The notes: generated from the letters alone by a model not told the origin. Counted from the stretch's first letter, positions 6,284-13,488 are shown. The stretch: 15,180 nt of DNA from JBBQHX01 sp035306065 (GCA_035306065.1 DATGOL010000059.1:1-15180); one strand, 5' to 3'. Numbers and translations are program-made.

Positions 6284-7324
6284 ATGAAGATTGGATGGCG
6301 TGGGGCGCTTGGAATTGCGCTCGGCATTGCATTGCTGGCTTACACCCTGCGCGACGTTCATCTCACGGAGGTGTGGGCGGTTCTGCGCGCGAGCAATCCC
6401 CTGCTGTTCCTGCTGGCCGTGATATCCGGCACCATGATCTTCCCGCTGCGTGCGCGCAGATGGCAGACGATCCTGGAGCCGCTGGCGCCGAATATCCGCA
6501 TGGGACCACTCTGGCGCGCCGTTGCGATCGGGATGTTCGTCACGAACGTGGTGCCGGCCCGTGCAGGTGAGTTTGCCCGGGCATATGCGCTCTCGCGCGA
6601 AGAGCCTCGCGTCTCTTTCTCTGCTGCATTTGCATCGGTGGCGGTAGACCGTGTGTTCGATGCGCTGATCATCCTGGCAATGTTGTTCATCGCCATGTGG
6701 GATCCGTCATTCGGCCAGGACTCCCGAATTCTCGGGCGCAGCATTACCGAGATTGCGGCGTTTGGAGCAGTGGGAGCGGCCACAGGTCTCGCGCTTCTGT
6801 ACGCGGTGGTGGTCGCGCCGGAGCGCTGGGAGCGCATGTTCCGCTTTGCGGCGAGCCGCCTGTCCCCGAAACTCGAGGAACGCGGCACGCGTGCTCTTCG
6901 TGCATTCACCGACGGTCTGGCGGTGCTGCGTCATCCGGGAAGGTTTGCGGCTGTCCTGGGCTGGACGGCTGCGCACTGGCTGGTGCATTCGTTGTCGTAC
7001 TGGATCGCCTTTCGCGCGGTTGGCATCGATGTGCCGTTCACTGCTGCATTCCTGGTTCAGGGGCTGATTACGATCAGTGTTGCGCTGCCTGCCGCGCCCG
7101 GATTCTTCGGGCTGTTCGAAGCGGCGGGAGTTGGTGCGCTCGCCCTGTACGGTGTGGATGCATCGCTCGCTGTAAGCTGGGCGCTGGGCTATCACCTGCT
7201 CACGTTCATTCCCATTACGGTGATCGGTTTCGTCTACTTTGCCAGGCTGGGAATGCACATGGGTGACCTTCGCGATGGATCGGCGGGAGCAGCGGCGTCG
7301 GCGAAGCCTGCCAGCTCCGCATGA
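6284..7324 (+). CDS. UPF0104/YbhN-like (lysylphosphatidylglycerol synthase TM domain) membrane protein
   Basis: This 346-residue polytopic inner-membrane protein has roughly 7-8 hydrophobic segments. It fits the flippase-like family related to the membrane half of MprF. Landmarks are the N-terminal segment MKIGWRGALGIALGIALLAY, the basic FPLRARRW turn, PARAGEFARAYALSRE with the conserved Arg/Gly-Glu, ASVAVDRVFDALIILAML, and LPAAPGFFGLFEAAGVGAL (a Pro-x-Pro-Gly...Glu loop). No aminoacyltransferase domain follows, so it is not a complete MprF. Family members are thought to move or modify lipids, but the substrate here is unknown. ATG 6284 is 13 bases after the preceding stop; an upstream in-frame extension lies inside the previous gene and is not hydrophobic. 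The stop overlaps the ispE start by 4 bases (ATGA). Confidence 0.87.
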   Translation: MKIGWRGALGIALGIALLAYTLRDVHLTEVWAVLRASNPLLFLLAVISGTMIFPLRARRWQTILEPLAPNIRMGPLWRAVAIGMFVTNVVPARAGEFARAYALSREEPRVSFSAAFASVAVDRVFDALIILAMLFIAMWDPSFGQDSRILGRSITEIAAFGAVGAATGLALLYAVVVAPERWERMFRFAASRLSPKLEERGTRALRAFTDGLAVLRHPGRFAAVLGWTAAHWLVHSLSYWIAFRAVGIDVPFTAAFLVQGLITISVALPAAPGFFGLFEAAGVGALALYGVDASLAVSWALGYHLLTFIPITVIGFVYFARLGMHMGDLRDGSAGAAASAKPASSA

Positions 7325-8310
7325 CGACATCCGCTTCCGGCACCGCGCACGGAAGGCACGCCCGGGTGAAGGCGCAGGCCAAGGTGAACCTGGCCCTGCG
7401 GGTACTTGCGAGAGAGGACAGCGGCTATCACCAGCTGGAAACGGTATTCCAGCGTCTCGCGTTAGGCGACGACGTCTCCGTGGAGATCACGGACGGCGAA
7501 CGAACGCTCGACGTGAGCGGAGCCGACACCGGGCCAACCGAAAAGAACCTCGCATGGCGTGCTGCAGCTGCCTATTCGCAGCTGGTCGGGTGGCCGCGCG
7601 GCTGGCGCGTCTCACTCGAGAAGCGGATACCTCCGGGAGGGGGCCTGGGTGGTGGCAGCGCAGACGCCGGCGCCGTGCTCCGAATCCTGAACCGACTCAA
7701 CGACACCCCGTTGCCGGAACGCGCACTGCTGAACATCGGCGGTTCGCTTGGCGCGGACGTGCCCTTCCTCGCCACGGAGTCGCCGCTGGCGCTTGCTTGG
7801 GGGCGAGGCGAGCGCATTCTCCCGCTGGAACCACTGGAGGAGCGCCCGATCATGCTCTGGATGTACCCGTTCGGGGTGTCCACGGCGGAGGCCTTCGGCT
7901 GGCTGGCGAGCGATCGGCACACAGAGATAGGGGATTTCGACGCGGTTCAGCGCTCAGGCGCGGGTCAGCGCTCGACAGCGTGGGGTGGAACGCGCGCGCA
8001 GGTTTTTTCGCCCGACTCCTTCCGCCACTGGCGTTCCATTACCGCCATTTCGGTCAACGACCTGGAGCCCACCGTCCTGGCGCGCCATCCGGAGCTGGCC
8101 GAGGGGCTGGAAGCGTTGTCTTCGACCGGGGCACCGGTGCTGGCCCGCATGACAGGCACCGGGAGTACGCTGTTCGCGATTCCGCTGGAGCAGCCTGCGA
8201 CCGGTGTGCGGGACTGGGCGCCGGCAGCGCCGCCGGCAGCCGCAGGGCAACCGCGTGAGCTAGTGACAACCACGGCCGTACGTGTTGAGGAAGTGGAGAT
8301 TATCGAGTAG
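7321..8310 (+). CDS. ispE: 4-diphosphocytidyl-2-C-methyl-D-erythritol kinase
   Basis: IspE phosphorylates the 2-hydroxyl of CDP-methylerythritol in the MEP pathway to isoprenoid precursors. The 329-residue GHMP kinase shows the substrate-side AKVNLALRVLARE.GYH block with Lys21, the ATP-binding loop PPGGGLGGGSADAGA (104-118), the catalytic Asp in SLGADVPF (Asp146), and the third GHMP motif as MTGTGSTLFAI. A C-terminal tail of about 40 residues (Ala/Pro-rich, then VRVEEVEIIE) is slightly long for the family. The start overlaps the previous stop, so translation is probably coupled to the membrane protein. That partner could be relevant, since isoprenoid lipids are membrane carriers, but no direct link is shown. 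A tRNA gene starts 16 bases after the stop. Confidence 0.95.
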   Translation: MTTSASGTAHGRHARVKAQAKVNLALRVLAREDSGYHQLETVFQRLALGDDVSVEITDGERTLDVSGADTGPTEKNLAWRAAAAYSQLVGWPRGWRVSLEKRIPPGGGLGGGSADAGAVLRILNRLNDTPLPERALLNIGGSLGADVPFLATESPLALAWGRGERILPLEPLEERPIMLWMYPFGVSTAEAFGWLASDRHTEIGDFDAVQRSGAGQRSTAWGGTRAQVFSPDSFRHWRSITAISVNDLEPTVLARHPELAEGLEALSSTGAPVLARMTGTGSTLFAIPLEQPATGVRDWAPAAPPAAAGQPRELVTTTAVRVEEVEIIE

Positions 8311-8313
8311 TTT
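8285..8313 (+). promoter_or_regulatory. Possible sigma-70-type promoter for tRNA-Gln, inside the ispE end
   Basis: A TTGAGG (8285-8290, 4/6 to the -35 consensus) is followed after 17 bases by TAGTTT (8308-8313, 3/6 to the -10 consensus). Transcription would start around 8320, a few bases before the tRNA 5' end. The spacing is ideal but the boxes are weak, and the tRNA could simply be processed from the upstream transcript. Confidence 0.25.
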
Positions 8314-8326
8314 GCAAGGCTGTCGC

Positions 8327-8397
8327 TGCCCCCTCGTCCAATGGCAGGACATCGGTCTTTGGATCCGAGAATGGTGGTTCGAATCCACCGGGGGCAA
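8327..8397 (+). tRNA. tRNA-Gln (anticodon UUG)
   Basis: The sequence folds as a full 71-base cloverleaf. It has a perfect 7-bp acceptor (tgccccc/gggggca) with A as discriminator, a D-arm gtcc/ggac with a 7-base loop, an anticodon arm tcggt-ctttgga-tccga, a 4-base variable loop, and a perfect T-arm ggtgg-ttcgaat-ccacc. Anticodon TTG is at 8359-8361 and reads CAA (and CAG by wobble). The last pair of the anticodon stem (31-39) is a U-U mismatch, which is seen in some glutamine tRNAs. CCA is not encoded, so it must be added after transcription. It sits between ispE and prs. Confidence 0.95.
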
Positions 8398-8460
8398 TGT
8401 GCGGTGCCACCGTTCTGCGGATGCAGAGCCGTGGGAGGGAACAGCAACTTAGATCCCGGA

Positions 8461-8477
8461 ACGCGCCTTCCGCGCGT
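8461..8477 (+). other. Short GC hairpin between tRNA-Gln and prs
   Basis: The halves acgcgc (8461-8466) and gcgcgt (8472-8477) pair perfectly around a 5-base loop (cttcc), 64 bases after the tRNA and 38 before prs. There is no following T-tract. It may end the tRNA transcript or lie in the prs leader; the sequence does not decide. Confidence 0.3.
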
Positions 8478-8515
8478 CCCTAATCAATCATCTTTCTGGC
8501 GGGACTTCGCGAAAT

Positions 8516-9472
8516 ATGGACCGACCCACCGCGTCCTTGCGGGGGCTGAAGCTGCTCTCGGGAACGGCCAACCAGGATCTCTCCAGGGAAATCGCGAAGC
8601 ATCTGGGCACCGACCTTTGCAAGGTGAACCTGACCCGCTTTGCCGATGGCGAGATCTTCGTGCGTATCGACGAGAACATTCGCGGCGCGGATGTCTTCAT
8701 CGTTCAGCCAACCAATCCGCCGGCCGAGAACATTCTCGAAATGCTGCTGATGATAGACGCCGTAAGGCGCGCGTCTGCATCGCGCATTACGTGTGTTCTT
8801 CCCTACTACGGTTATGCGCGCCAGGATCGCAAGGACCAGCCGCGTGTGGCAATCGGCGCCAAGCTCCTCGCAAACCTGATCCAGACCGCCGGCGCAGACC
8901 GCGTCCTCGGCCTGGATTTCCACCAGCACCAGCTCCAGGGCTTCTTCGACGTTCCCGTCGATCACCTGTACGCAGCACCGGTGTTCGTCTCGCACTACCG
9001 GAAGAAGAACCTGAAGGACGTTGTGGTGGTGGCGCCTGACGTTGGGTCCGCGAAGATGGCCCGCGGCTACGCCAAGCGCCTCAACGGCACGCTTGCCATC
9101 ATCGACAAGCGGCGTCCTGCCGCAAACGTGGCCGAGGTACTGAACGTTGTTGGTGAGGTGGACGGGCGTGACTGCCTCATACCTGACGACATGATTGACA
9201 CGGCGGGTACCGTGTCGGAAGCGGCGCGTGCACTTAAGCAGTTGGGCGCACGGGACATTTATGTATGCGCCACCCACCCGCTGCTCTCCGGCCCTGCCGT
9301 GGAGCGGCTGACGAATGCGCCCATCAAGGAAGTTGCGGTCACCGATACGATCGCAGTTCCCGAGGAGCGGCGTTTCCCTGCTCTCACCGTGCTGTCAGTC
9401 GGTGAGCTGCTTGCGAAGGCTATCCGATACACCAATAGCGACCAGTCGGTTAGTTCGCTGTTCGAATCCTGA
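8516..9472 (+). CDS. prs: Ribose-phosphate pyrophosphokinase (PRPP synthetase)
   Basis: Prs makes PRPP from ribose 5-phosphate and ATP for purine, pyrimidine, His, Trp and NAD synthesis. The 318-residue length is typical of class I enzymes. Features are the N-terminal LSGTANQDLSREIAKHLG, FADGEIFVRIDENIRGADVFIVQ (42-64), the ATP-binding flexible loop region YYGYARQDRKDQPR (97-110), LDFHQHQLQGFFDVPVDH (133-150), and the PRPP-binding loop DDMIDTAGT (224-232). The 'HQHQLQGFF' segment differs from the usual HAgQIQGFF, although the first His (136) is kept. ATG 8516 matches the family N-terminus; no strong ribosome-binding site is visible. A hairpin and then rplY follow with a 47-base gap. A neighbouring ispE-tRNA-prs-rplY-pth order is common in bacteria. 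Confidence 0.96.
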   Translation: MDRPTASLRGLKLLSGTANQDLSREIAKHLGTDLCKVNLTRFADGEIFVRIDENIRGADVFIVQPTNPPAENILEMLLMIDAVRRASASRITCVLPYYGYARQDRKDQPRVAIGAKLLANLIQTAGADRVLGLDFHQHQLQGFFDVPVDHLYAAPVFVSHYRKKNLKDVVVVAPDVGSAKMARGYAKRLNGTLAIIDKRRPAANVAEVLNVVGEVDGRDCLIPDDMIDTAGTVSEAARALKQLGARDIYVCATHPLLSGPAVERLTNAPIKEVAVTDTIAVPEERRFPALTVLSVGELLAKAIRYTNSDQSVSSLFES

Positions 9473-9477
9473 ACACT

Positions 9478-9494
9478 GCGGACGCCGCGTCCGC
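9478..9494 (+). terminator. Tight hairpin between prs and rplY
   Basis: The halves gcggacg (9478-9484) and cgtccgc (9488-9494) pair perfectly over 7 bp with a 3-base loop (ccg), 6 bases after the prs stop. No U-tract follows (tcgatagaag). It could reduce read-through from prs into rplY, or be a processing or leader structure for rplY, whose ribosome-binding site begins 13 bases later. Confidence 0.35.
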
Positions 9495-9506
9495 TCGATA
9501 GAAGCC

Positions 9507-9512
9507 AAGGAG
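9507..9512 (+). promoter_or_regulatory. Strong Shine-Dalgarno of rplY
   Basis: AAGGAG lies 7 bases before the rplY ATG. It is the best ribosome-binding site in the window, where most other genes have weak or no recognisable sites. It fixes the rplY start and fits high expression of a ribosomal protein. Confidence 0.75.
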
Positions 9513-9519
9513 AATATCC

Positions 9520-10164
9520 ATGTCAAATGCAACTCTTACCGCCACACGACGCGACACCGCGGGCAAGGGCAACTCACGCGCGATGCGCCGTGATGGCCAG
9601 ACGCCTGCCGTCATTTACGGCCACAGTCGTGAAACCGAGTCACTTTCCATCCCCACGCGCCAGCTGGAACGGCTGCTCTCGCGCATCTCCACCGGAAGCA
9701 CCGTAGTGGAGCTCGAGATGGAGGGCGGCCGCTCTGTACGCACGCTCATTCGCGAGGTCCAGCAGCACCCGACGAAGAAGCTCGTGCTTCACGTGGACTT
9801 CGAGGAGCTGGTAGCCGGCGAGAAGGTGATCACCAAGGTACCGCTGCGCTTCCATGGCACGCCCGAGGGCGTACGCAATGATGGAGGGGTGCTCGAGGAG
9901 AAGCTCCACGAAATCTCCGTGGAAGTGGATCCGTCCGTCATGCCGGATCACATCGAGGTGGACGTCACGCCGCTCGTGATTGCGAAGTCGATTCACATCA
10001 GCGACCTGAAGCTTCCGGCCGGAATGACCGTACTGGACGATCCGGCCACCGTGATTGCCAGCGTTCTGCCACCGCGCGTGTCCACGGAAACCGAGGCTGC
10101 GGAGCCGGAGAGCACCGAGGGCGAGCCGGAGCTCATTCGCAAGCCGAAGGACGAGGACGAGTAA
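9520..10164 (+). CDS. rplY: 50S ribosomal protein L25, CTC (two-domain) form
   Basis: The 214-residue protein is the long CTC/TL5 type of L25, which binds 5S rRNA in the large subunit. The N-terminal L25 domain (about 3-92) has the family start 'ATRRDTAGKGNSRAMRRDGQTPAVIYG' pattern, split here around Gly-Lys-Gly-Asn-Ser-Arg and PAVIYG. It ends with REVQQHPTKKLVLHVDF. The C-terminal beta domain (about 93-185) includes VPLRFHGTPEGVRNDGGVLEE and IHISDLKLPAGMTVLDDPATVIASVLPP. The tail from about 188 is strongly acidic (Glu/Asp) with a short basic patch. AAGGAG 7 bases upstream supports the start. It is followed by pth after 39 bases, a frequent rplY-pth pairing. Confidence 0.96.
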   Translation: MSNATLTATRRDTAGKGNSRAMRRDGQTPAVIYGHSRETESLSIPTRQLERLLSRISTGSTVVELEMEGGRSVRTLIREVQQHPTKKLVLHVDFEELVAGEKVITKVPLRFHGTPEGVRNDGGVLEEKLHEISVEVDPSVMPDHIEVDVTPLVIAKSIHISDLKLPAGMTVLDDPATVIASVLPPRVSTETEAAEPESTEGEPELIRKPKDEDE

Positions 10165-10203
10165 CACTCCGCCCGCACCTGTTCGCAGCGGAACGTCGCA
10201 GCC

Positions 10204-10785
10204 TTGAAGCTGCTGGTGGGCCTCGGCAACCCGGGGCACGAGTATGAGCACACCCGCCACAATGTTGGCTGGTGGGTTTTGGACCATTTTGCCGAAGTGT
10301 GGCAGTTTGGTGAGTGGCGGCGTGGCGAAAATGCCGCTTTCTCGGATGGACAGGTGGGTGTGCACAGGGTTCGTTTACTGAAGCCGCTCACTTTCATGAA
10401 CCTGAGTGGACGGGCGCTCGAGCCGTACGCAAGGCACCCGTTCTGGAGTCCTGTCACCGACCTGCTGGTGGTCGTGGACGACGTGGCACTCCCCGTTGGA
10501 CGCTACCGCCTGCGGTCACGTGGCAGTGCGGGAGGCCACAACGGGCTGAAAAGTCTGGAAGCATCACTTCGCACCCGGGATTATCCCCGGCTGCGCATTG
10601 GAATTCACCCGGCTGGAGACGATCCCGTTCCAGCCGATCTTGCGCCGTTCGTGCTGGCGCCCTTCGAGCCTCACGAGCGAGATGCAGTCTTGTCCCTCAT
10701 GCCCCGTTTCACAGACGCCGCGGAGCTTTGGCTGCGCAGCGGAATCGGGGCCGCTATGAACCTCCACAACCAGAATCCGAACTGA
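10204..10785 (+). CDS. pth: Peptidyl-tRNA hydrolase
   Basis: Pth cleaves peptidyl-tRNAs dropped by stalled ribosomes and recycles the tRNA. The 193-residue protein carries LLVGLGNPG (3-11, Asn9), TRHNVGWW with catalytic His19, KPLTFMNLSG (60-69), VVVDDVALPVG with Asp92, and SAGGHNGLKS with Asn113. These correspond to Asn10, His20, Asp93 and Asn114 of the E. coli enzyme. The usual 'DDLDLP' is 'DDVALP' here, with Asp92 kept. The start is TTG at 10204: it gives exactly the expected N-terminus and no ATG or GTG is closer. A TTG start and no clear ribosome-binding site suggest modest expression. The next gene begins 3 bases after the stop. Confidence 0.95.
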   Translation: MKLLVGLGNPGHEYEHTRHNVGWWVLDHFAEVWQFGEWRRGENAAFSDGQVGVHRVRLLKPLTFMNLSGRALEPYARHPFWSPVTDLLVVVDDVALPVGRYRLRSRGSAGGHNGLKSLEASLRTRDYPRLRIGIHPAGDDPVPADLAPFVLAPFEPHERDAVLSLMPRFTDAAELWLRSGIGAAMNLHNQNPN

Positions 10786-10787
10786 TC

Positions 10788-12866
10788 ATGACCGACACCG
10801 TTTCGGGATTGTTCGGCGACGCGCTCGCATCCTCAGCACTTTGGGTGGGGCTCGTCGGCGTGATCTTCGCCTTCCTCATCTACCGCACCGTGGCCTCGCA
10901 GGATGCAGGCTCGGAAACCATGAGAGGCTTGGCCGACCAGATACACGTGGGCGCAATGGCCTTCCTGCGCCGCGAGTACACGGTGCTTTTGCCCTTCCTC
11001 GCGGCTGTCGCTGTGCTGCTCAGCGTGGCCATCAACTGGCAAACCGGTGTTGCATTCGTGATCGGTGGCATCTGCTCGGTTGCAGCCGGTTACGCAGGAA
11101 TGACTTCGGCCACCAAGGCGAACGTTCGAACCGCTGAAGCCGCCCGTGGACGTGGCCAGGGTGCCGCCCTCATGGTTGCCTTCAATGGCGGCGCCGTGAT
11201 GGGGCTCGCCGTCGCCGCGCTCGGCCTGGTTGGAATCGGCGTGATCTTTACCTGGCTGTCGGACTCCCTGACGACGGGCGAAGGCGTTCGCTTCTTCGCC
11301 GAGACGATCTCGGGCTTCGCCATGGGTGCCAGCTCCATTGCGCTCTTTGCTCGTGTGGGCGGCGGTATCTACACGAAGGCCGCGGACGTTGGTGCTGACC
11401 TGGTTGGAAAGGTTGAAGCCGGCATCCCCGAGGATGACCCGCGCAACCCCGCCACGATTGCCGACAACGTGGGCGACAACGTGGGCGACGTTGCCGGACT
11501 TGGGGCGGACATCTTCGAGAGCTACGTCGGCTCGATGATCGCAACCATTGCCCTCGCCGCAACATCGCCGCTCATCGCATCGGAGAATGTCGTTCGCGCG
11601 ATGACGCTGCCGGTGGCATACGCGATGGTTGGGCTTGTTGCAAGCCTGGTTGGAATCTTCCTCATGCGCATGTTCGCCAAGGGCAGCCCGGCGAATGCAC
11701 TTCGAATGGTGACGTTCGTAGCAGCACTGCTCTTCCTCGTGCTTGCATGGCTGGTCACGAAGCAGATGCCGCTTGGCATGGTCGATCCGGAAAGCGGGAG
11801 GGTCTATTCGGATCTCGGACCTTTCTGGGCCGTGCTTGCCGGTTCAGTGGCGGGTACTCTGATTGGCCTGGTTACCGAGTACTACACGGCCGCAGGGCCG
11901 GTTGCGCGTATCGCCGAGGCTTCCAAGACGGGACCGGCCACGAACATCATTGCAGGCCTCGCCGTTGGAATGGAGAGCTGCATCGTTCCGGTGCTGCTCA
12001 TCGTGGGTGCCACGCTCACGTCCTACGAGTTTGCAGGCCTGTATGGAGTTGCCATCGCCGCGGTAGGCATGCTGGCAACGGTGGGAGTCACGATGTCCGT
12101 GGACGCCTACGGTCCGATTGCAGATAACGCAGGCGGTATCGCGGAAATGAGCCATCTGGGCCCGGAGGTCCGCAAGATCACGGACGGACTGGACGCACTC
12201 GGCAACACGACTGCAGCGATCGGCAAGGGCTTCGCGATCGGTTCGGCGGCCCTTACGGCGCTGGCGCTGTTCTCCGCCTACACCTCTGCAGTGGGGCTTA
12301 ACGAGATCGGCTTGAACCTCGTGGATCCGATGGTGGTGGTTGGCCTCTTCATCGGCGGTGTGATGCCGTTCTTCGTGGGTGCGCAGACCATGACGGCAGT
12401 TGGTCGCGCTGCGCAGGGAATGGTTGAGGAGGTACGTCGTCAGTTCCGTGAGATCCCGGGCCTGCTCGAGGGCACCGGAGTACCGGACTCCGCGCGTTGC
12501 GTGGACATCTCCACTCGTGCAGCGCTCAAGGAGATGATCATTCCGGGTGTTGTGGCGGTACTCGTACCGGTTCTCGTGGGCAAGTTTGTGGGTATCCAGG
12601 CGCTGGGCGGCCTGCTTGCCGGCGCAACTGTGACAGGCGTGATGATGGCGCTGTTCATGGCTAACGCGGGTGGTGCATGGGACAACGCCAAGAAGATGAT
12701 CGAGGGCGGGCTTTACGGCGGTAAGGGATCGGAGGCACACAAGGCCGCCGTAGTTGGTGATACTGTAGGCGATCCGTTCAAGGACACGAGCGGACCGGCG
12801 ATGAACATTCTCATCAAGCTGATGAGTGTTGTGAGCCTGGTGCTGGCTCCGTGGTTTATTGCATAG
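10788..12866 (+). CDS. hppA: Membrane-bound ion-translocating pyrophosphatase, K+-dependent type
   Basis: The 692-residue, roughly 16-helix inner-membrane enzyme hydrolyses pyrophosphate and pumps H+ and/or Na+ outward. Signature blocks are DVGADLVGKVE (200-210, the substrate/Mg site), IPEDDPRNPATIADNVGDNVGDVAG, DIFESYVGS (241-249), and the C-terminal VVGDTVGDPFKDTSGPA. Residue 476 in GNTTAAIGKG is Ala. In K+-independent enzymes a Lys is found here, so this one should require K+. All known Na+-pumping members are K+-dependent, so the ion (H+, Na+ or both) is open. Glu244 sits at the position described for Na+- and some K+-dependent pumps. ATG 10788 starts 3 bases after pth; a longer open frame upstream overlaps pth and has no family similarity. 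The gene name hppA is used in the general sense. Confidence 0.95.
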   Translation: MTDTVSGLFGDALASSALWVGLVGVIFAFLIYRTVASQDAGSETMRGLADQIHVGAMAFLRREYTVLLPFLAAVAVLLSVAINWQTGVAFVIGGICSVAAGYAGMTSATKANVRTAEAARGRGQGAALMVAFNGGAVMGLAVAALGLVGIGVIFTWLSDSLTTGEGVRFFAETISGFAMGASSIALFARVGGGIYTKAADVGADLVGKVEAGIPEDDPRNPATIADNVGDNVGDVAGLGADIFESYVGSMIATIALAATSPLIASENVVRAMTLPVAYAMVGLVASLVGIFLMRMFAKGSPANALRMVTFVAALLFLVLAWLVTKQMPLGMVDPESGRVYSDLGPFWAVLAGSVAGTLIGLVTEYYTAAGPVARIAEASKTGPATNIIAGLAVGMESCIVPVLLIVGATLTSYEFAGLYGVAIAAVGMLATVGVTMSVDAYGPIADNAGGIAEMSHLGPEVRKITDGLDALGNTTAAIGKGFAIGSAALTALALFSAYTSAVGLNEIGLNLVDPMVVVGLFIGGVMPFFVGAQTMTAVGRAAQGMVEEVRRQFREIPGLLEGTGVPDSARCVDISTRAALKEMIIPGVVAVLVPVLVGKFVGIQALGGLLAGATVTGVMMALFMANAGGAWDNAKKMIEGGLYGGKGSEAHKAAVVGDTVGDPFKDTSGPAMNILIKLMSVVSLVLAPWFIA

Positions 12867-12870
12867 GGGC

Positions 12871-12900
12871 AGTACTCAGTACTCAGTAGTCAGTAGTCAG
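12871..12900. repeat. Heptanucleotide tandem repeat (AGTACTC/AGTAGTC)
   Basis: Four adjacent heptamers are present: agtactc (12871-12877), agtactc (12878-12884), agtagtc (12885-12891), agtagtc (12892-12898), followed by ag. The array begins 5 bases after the hppA stop. The minus-strand four-helix-bundle gene ends inside it: its last codons and TGA stop are read from the repeat. Similar short heptads are known as STRR-type repeats in cyanobacteria and other genomes. Confidence 0.9.
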
Positions 12901-13294
12901 AATCGTTTGGGGGGGAGGGGCTCGCGGGCTCCTCCTCCTTTTCATTGCGTGCGTGGCGAATCAGGGCTGCCAGCATTCTGCGCACTTCGGTTGTTTCCTG
13001 TATCAGTTGGTTTGCTACGGACCTTTTCAGGCACTCGAGGTCTCTCGCCAGAATGAGCTGGCTCTCCACTTCGTTTGCCGATGCGGCGGCTATGTCGAGA
13101 AAGCGTGCGAATTCTCGCCGGCTCGAGCGGCCGGCACCTTCCGCTATGGAGCTTGGGATGCCCAGGGCTGCGCGGCAGAGTTGGCGGCGGAGCACCTGTG
13201 AATCCGAGTGTGTGAAGGTCCTTGATTCGCGATAGACGGTCTGGGCCAGAGCCTGAGCGCGCTGCCACACTTTCAGCCGCTTGTAGTCGTGCAT
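12890..13294 (-). CDS. Four helix bundle protein (23S rRNA intervening-sequence protein family)
   Basis: The 134-residue product matches the four helix bundle/IVP family (S23 ribosomal protein-like). It opens with MHDYKRLKVWQRAQALAQTVY and continues with LRRQLCRAALGIPSSIAEGAGRSSRREFARFLDIAAASANEVESQLILARDLE, in family order, though the whole block is quoted here only in outline. The hallmark is 'IPSSIAEG.GR' (about 46-56), followed by a 'FL..A..S..E.E.QL' helix. Many relatives are encoded in intervening sequences of 23S rRNA or alone in intergenic regions; the function is unsettled. There is no rRNA here. ATG 13294 has AGGA 8 bases upstream; a longer open frame to 13453 has no family similarity. 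The C-terminus (DSDY, stop) is encoded by the heptad repeat. It is on the opposite strand to hppA and ychF, as if inserted between them. Confidence 0.88.
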   Translation of the reverse strand: MHDYKRLKVWQRAQALAQTVYRESRTFTHSDSQVLRRQLCRAALGIPSSIAEGAGRSSRREFARFLDIAAASANEVESQLILARDLECLKRSVANQLIQETTEVRRMLAALIRHARNEKEEEPASPSPPNDSDY

Positions 13295-13480
13295 TCCGGT
13301 TTTCCTGGCTTGCTGTGTATCGGGTTCGGGCCTCACGTTACAGCAATCGTCAGCGGCAGCCGGCACCGTTTCCCTGCCCTTCGAAGCATTATCTTTACGG
13401 GTTCGCCGACTGTGAATTTCGGCTGCTGTCGCATTGAGGCAGGGGCGATTCAAAGGCGCGGCGAGGGATCGTTGATGTTG

Positions 13481-13488
13481 CTGACTAC
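13481..13488. repeat. Inverted single copy of the heptad motif
   Basis: ctgactac at 13481-13488 is the exact reverse complement of gtagtcag at 12893-12900, at the end of the heptad array. The two copies flank the four-helix-bundle gene at a distance of about 590 bases. The remaining intergenic stretch before ychF (13295-13519) shows no clear promoter or gene to me. An 8-base match could be chance. Confidence 0.35.

Noticed and set aside
7239..8258. A 339-codon open frame overlapping ispE in another plus frame
   Set aside because: It is Arg/Gly-rich with no motif, while the ispE frame carries all GHMP kinase motifs.
8327..8397. Reading the U-U mismatch at the base of the tRNA anticodon stem as a pseudogene sign
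   Set aside because: All other stems pair perfectly and a 31-39 mismatch is tolerated in tRNAs.
10314..10787. N-terminal extension of the pyrophosphatase frame through pth
   Set aside because: It overlaps a well-supported pth in another frame; family similarity begins at the ATG at 10788.
11844..12740. A 298-codon open frame on the minus strand opposite hppA
   Set aside because: It is antisense to highly conserved pyrophosphatase sequence, His/Arg-rich and without family features.
13295..13453. N-terminal extension of the four-helix-bundle protein
   Set aside because: The extra 53 residues have no family similarity, and the ATG at 13294 has an AGGA site in the right place.
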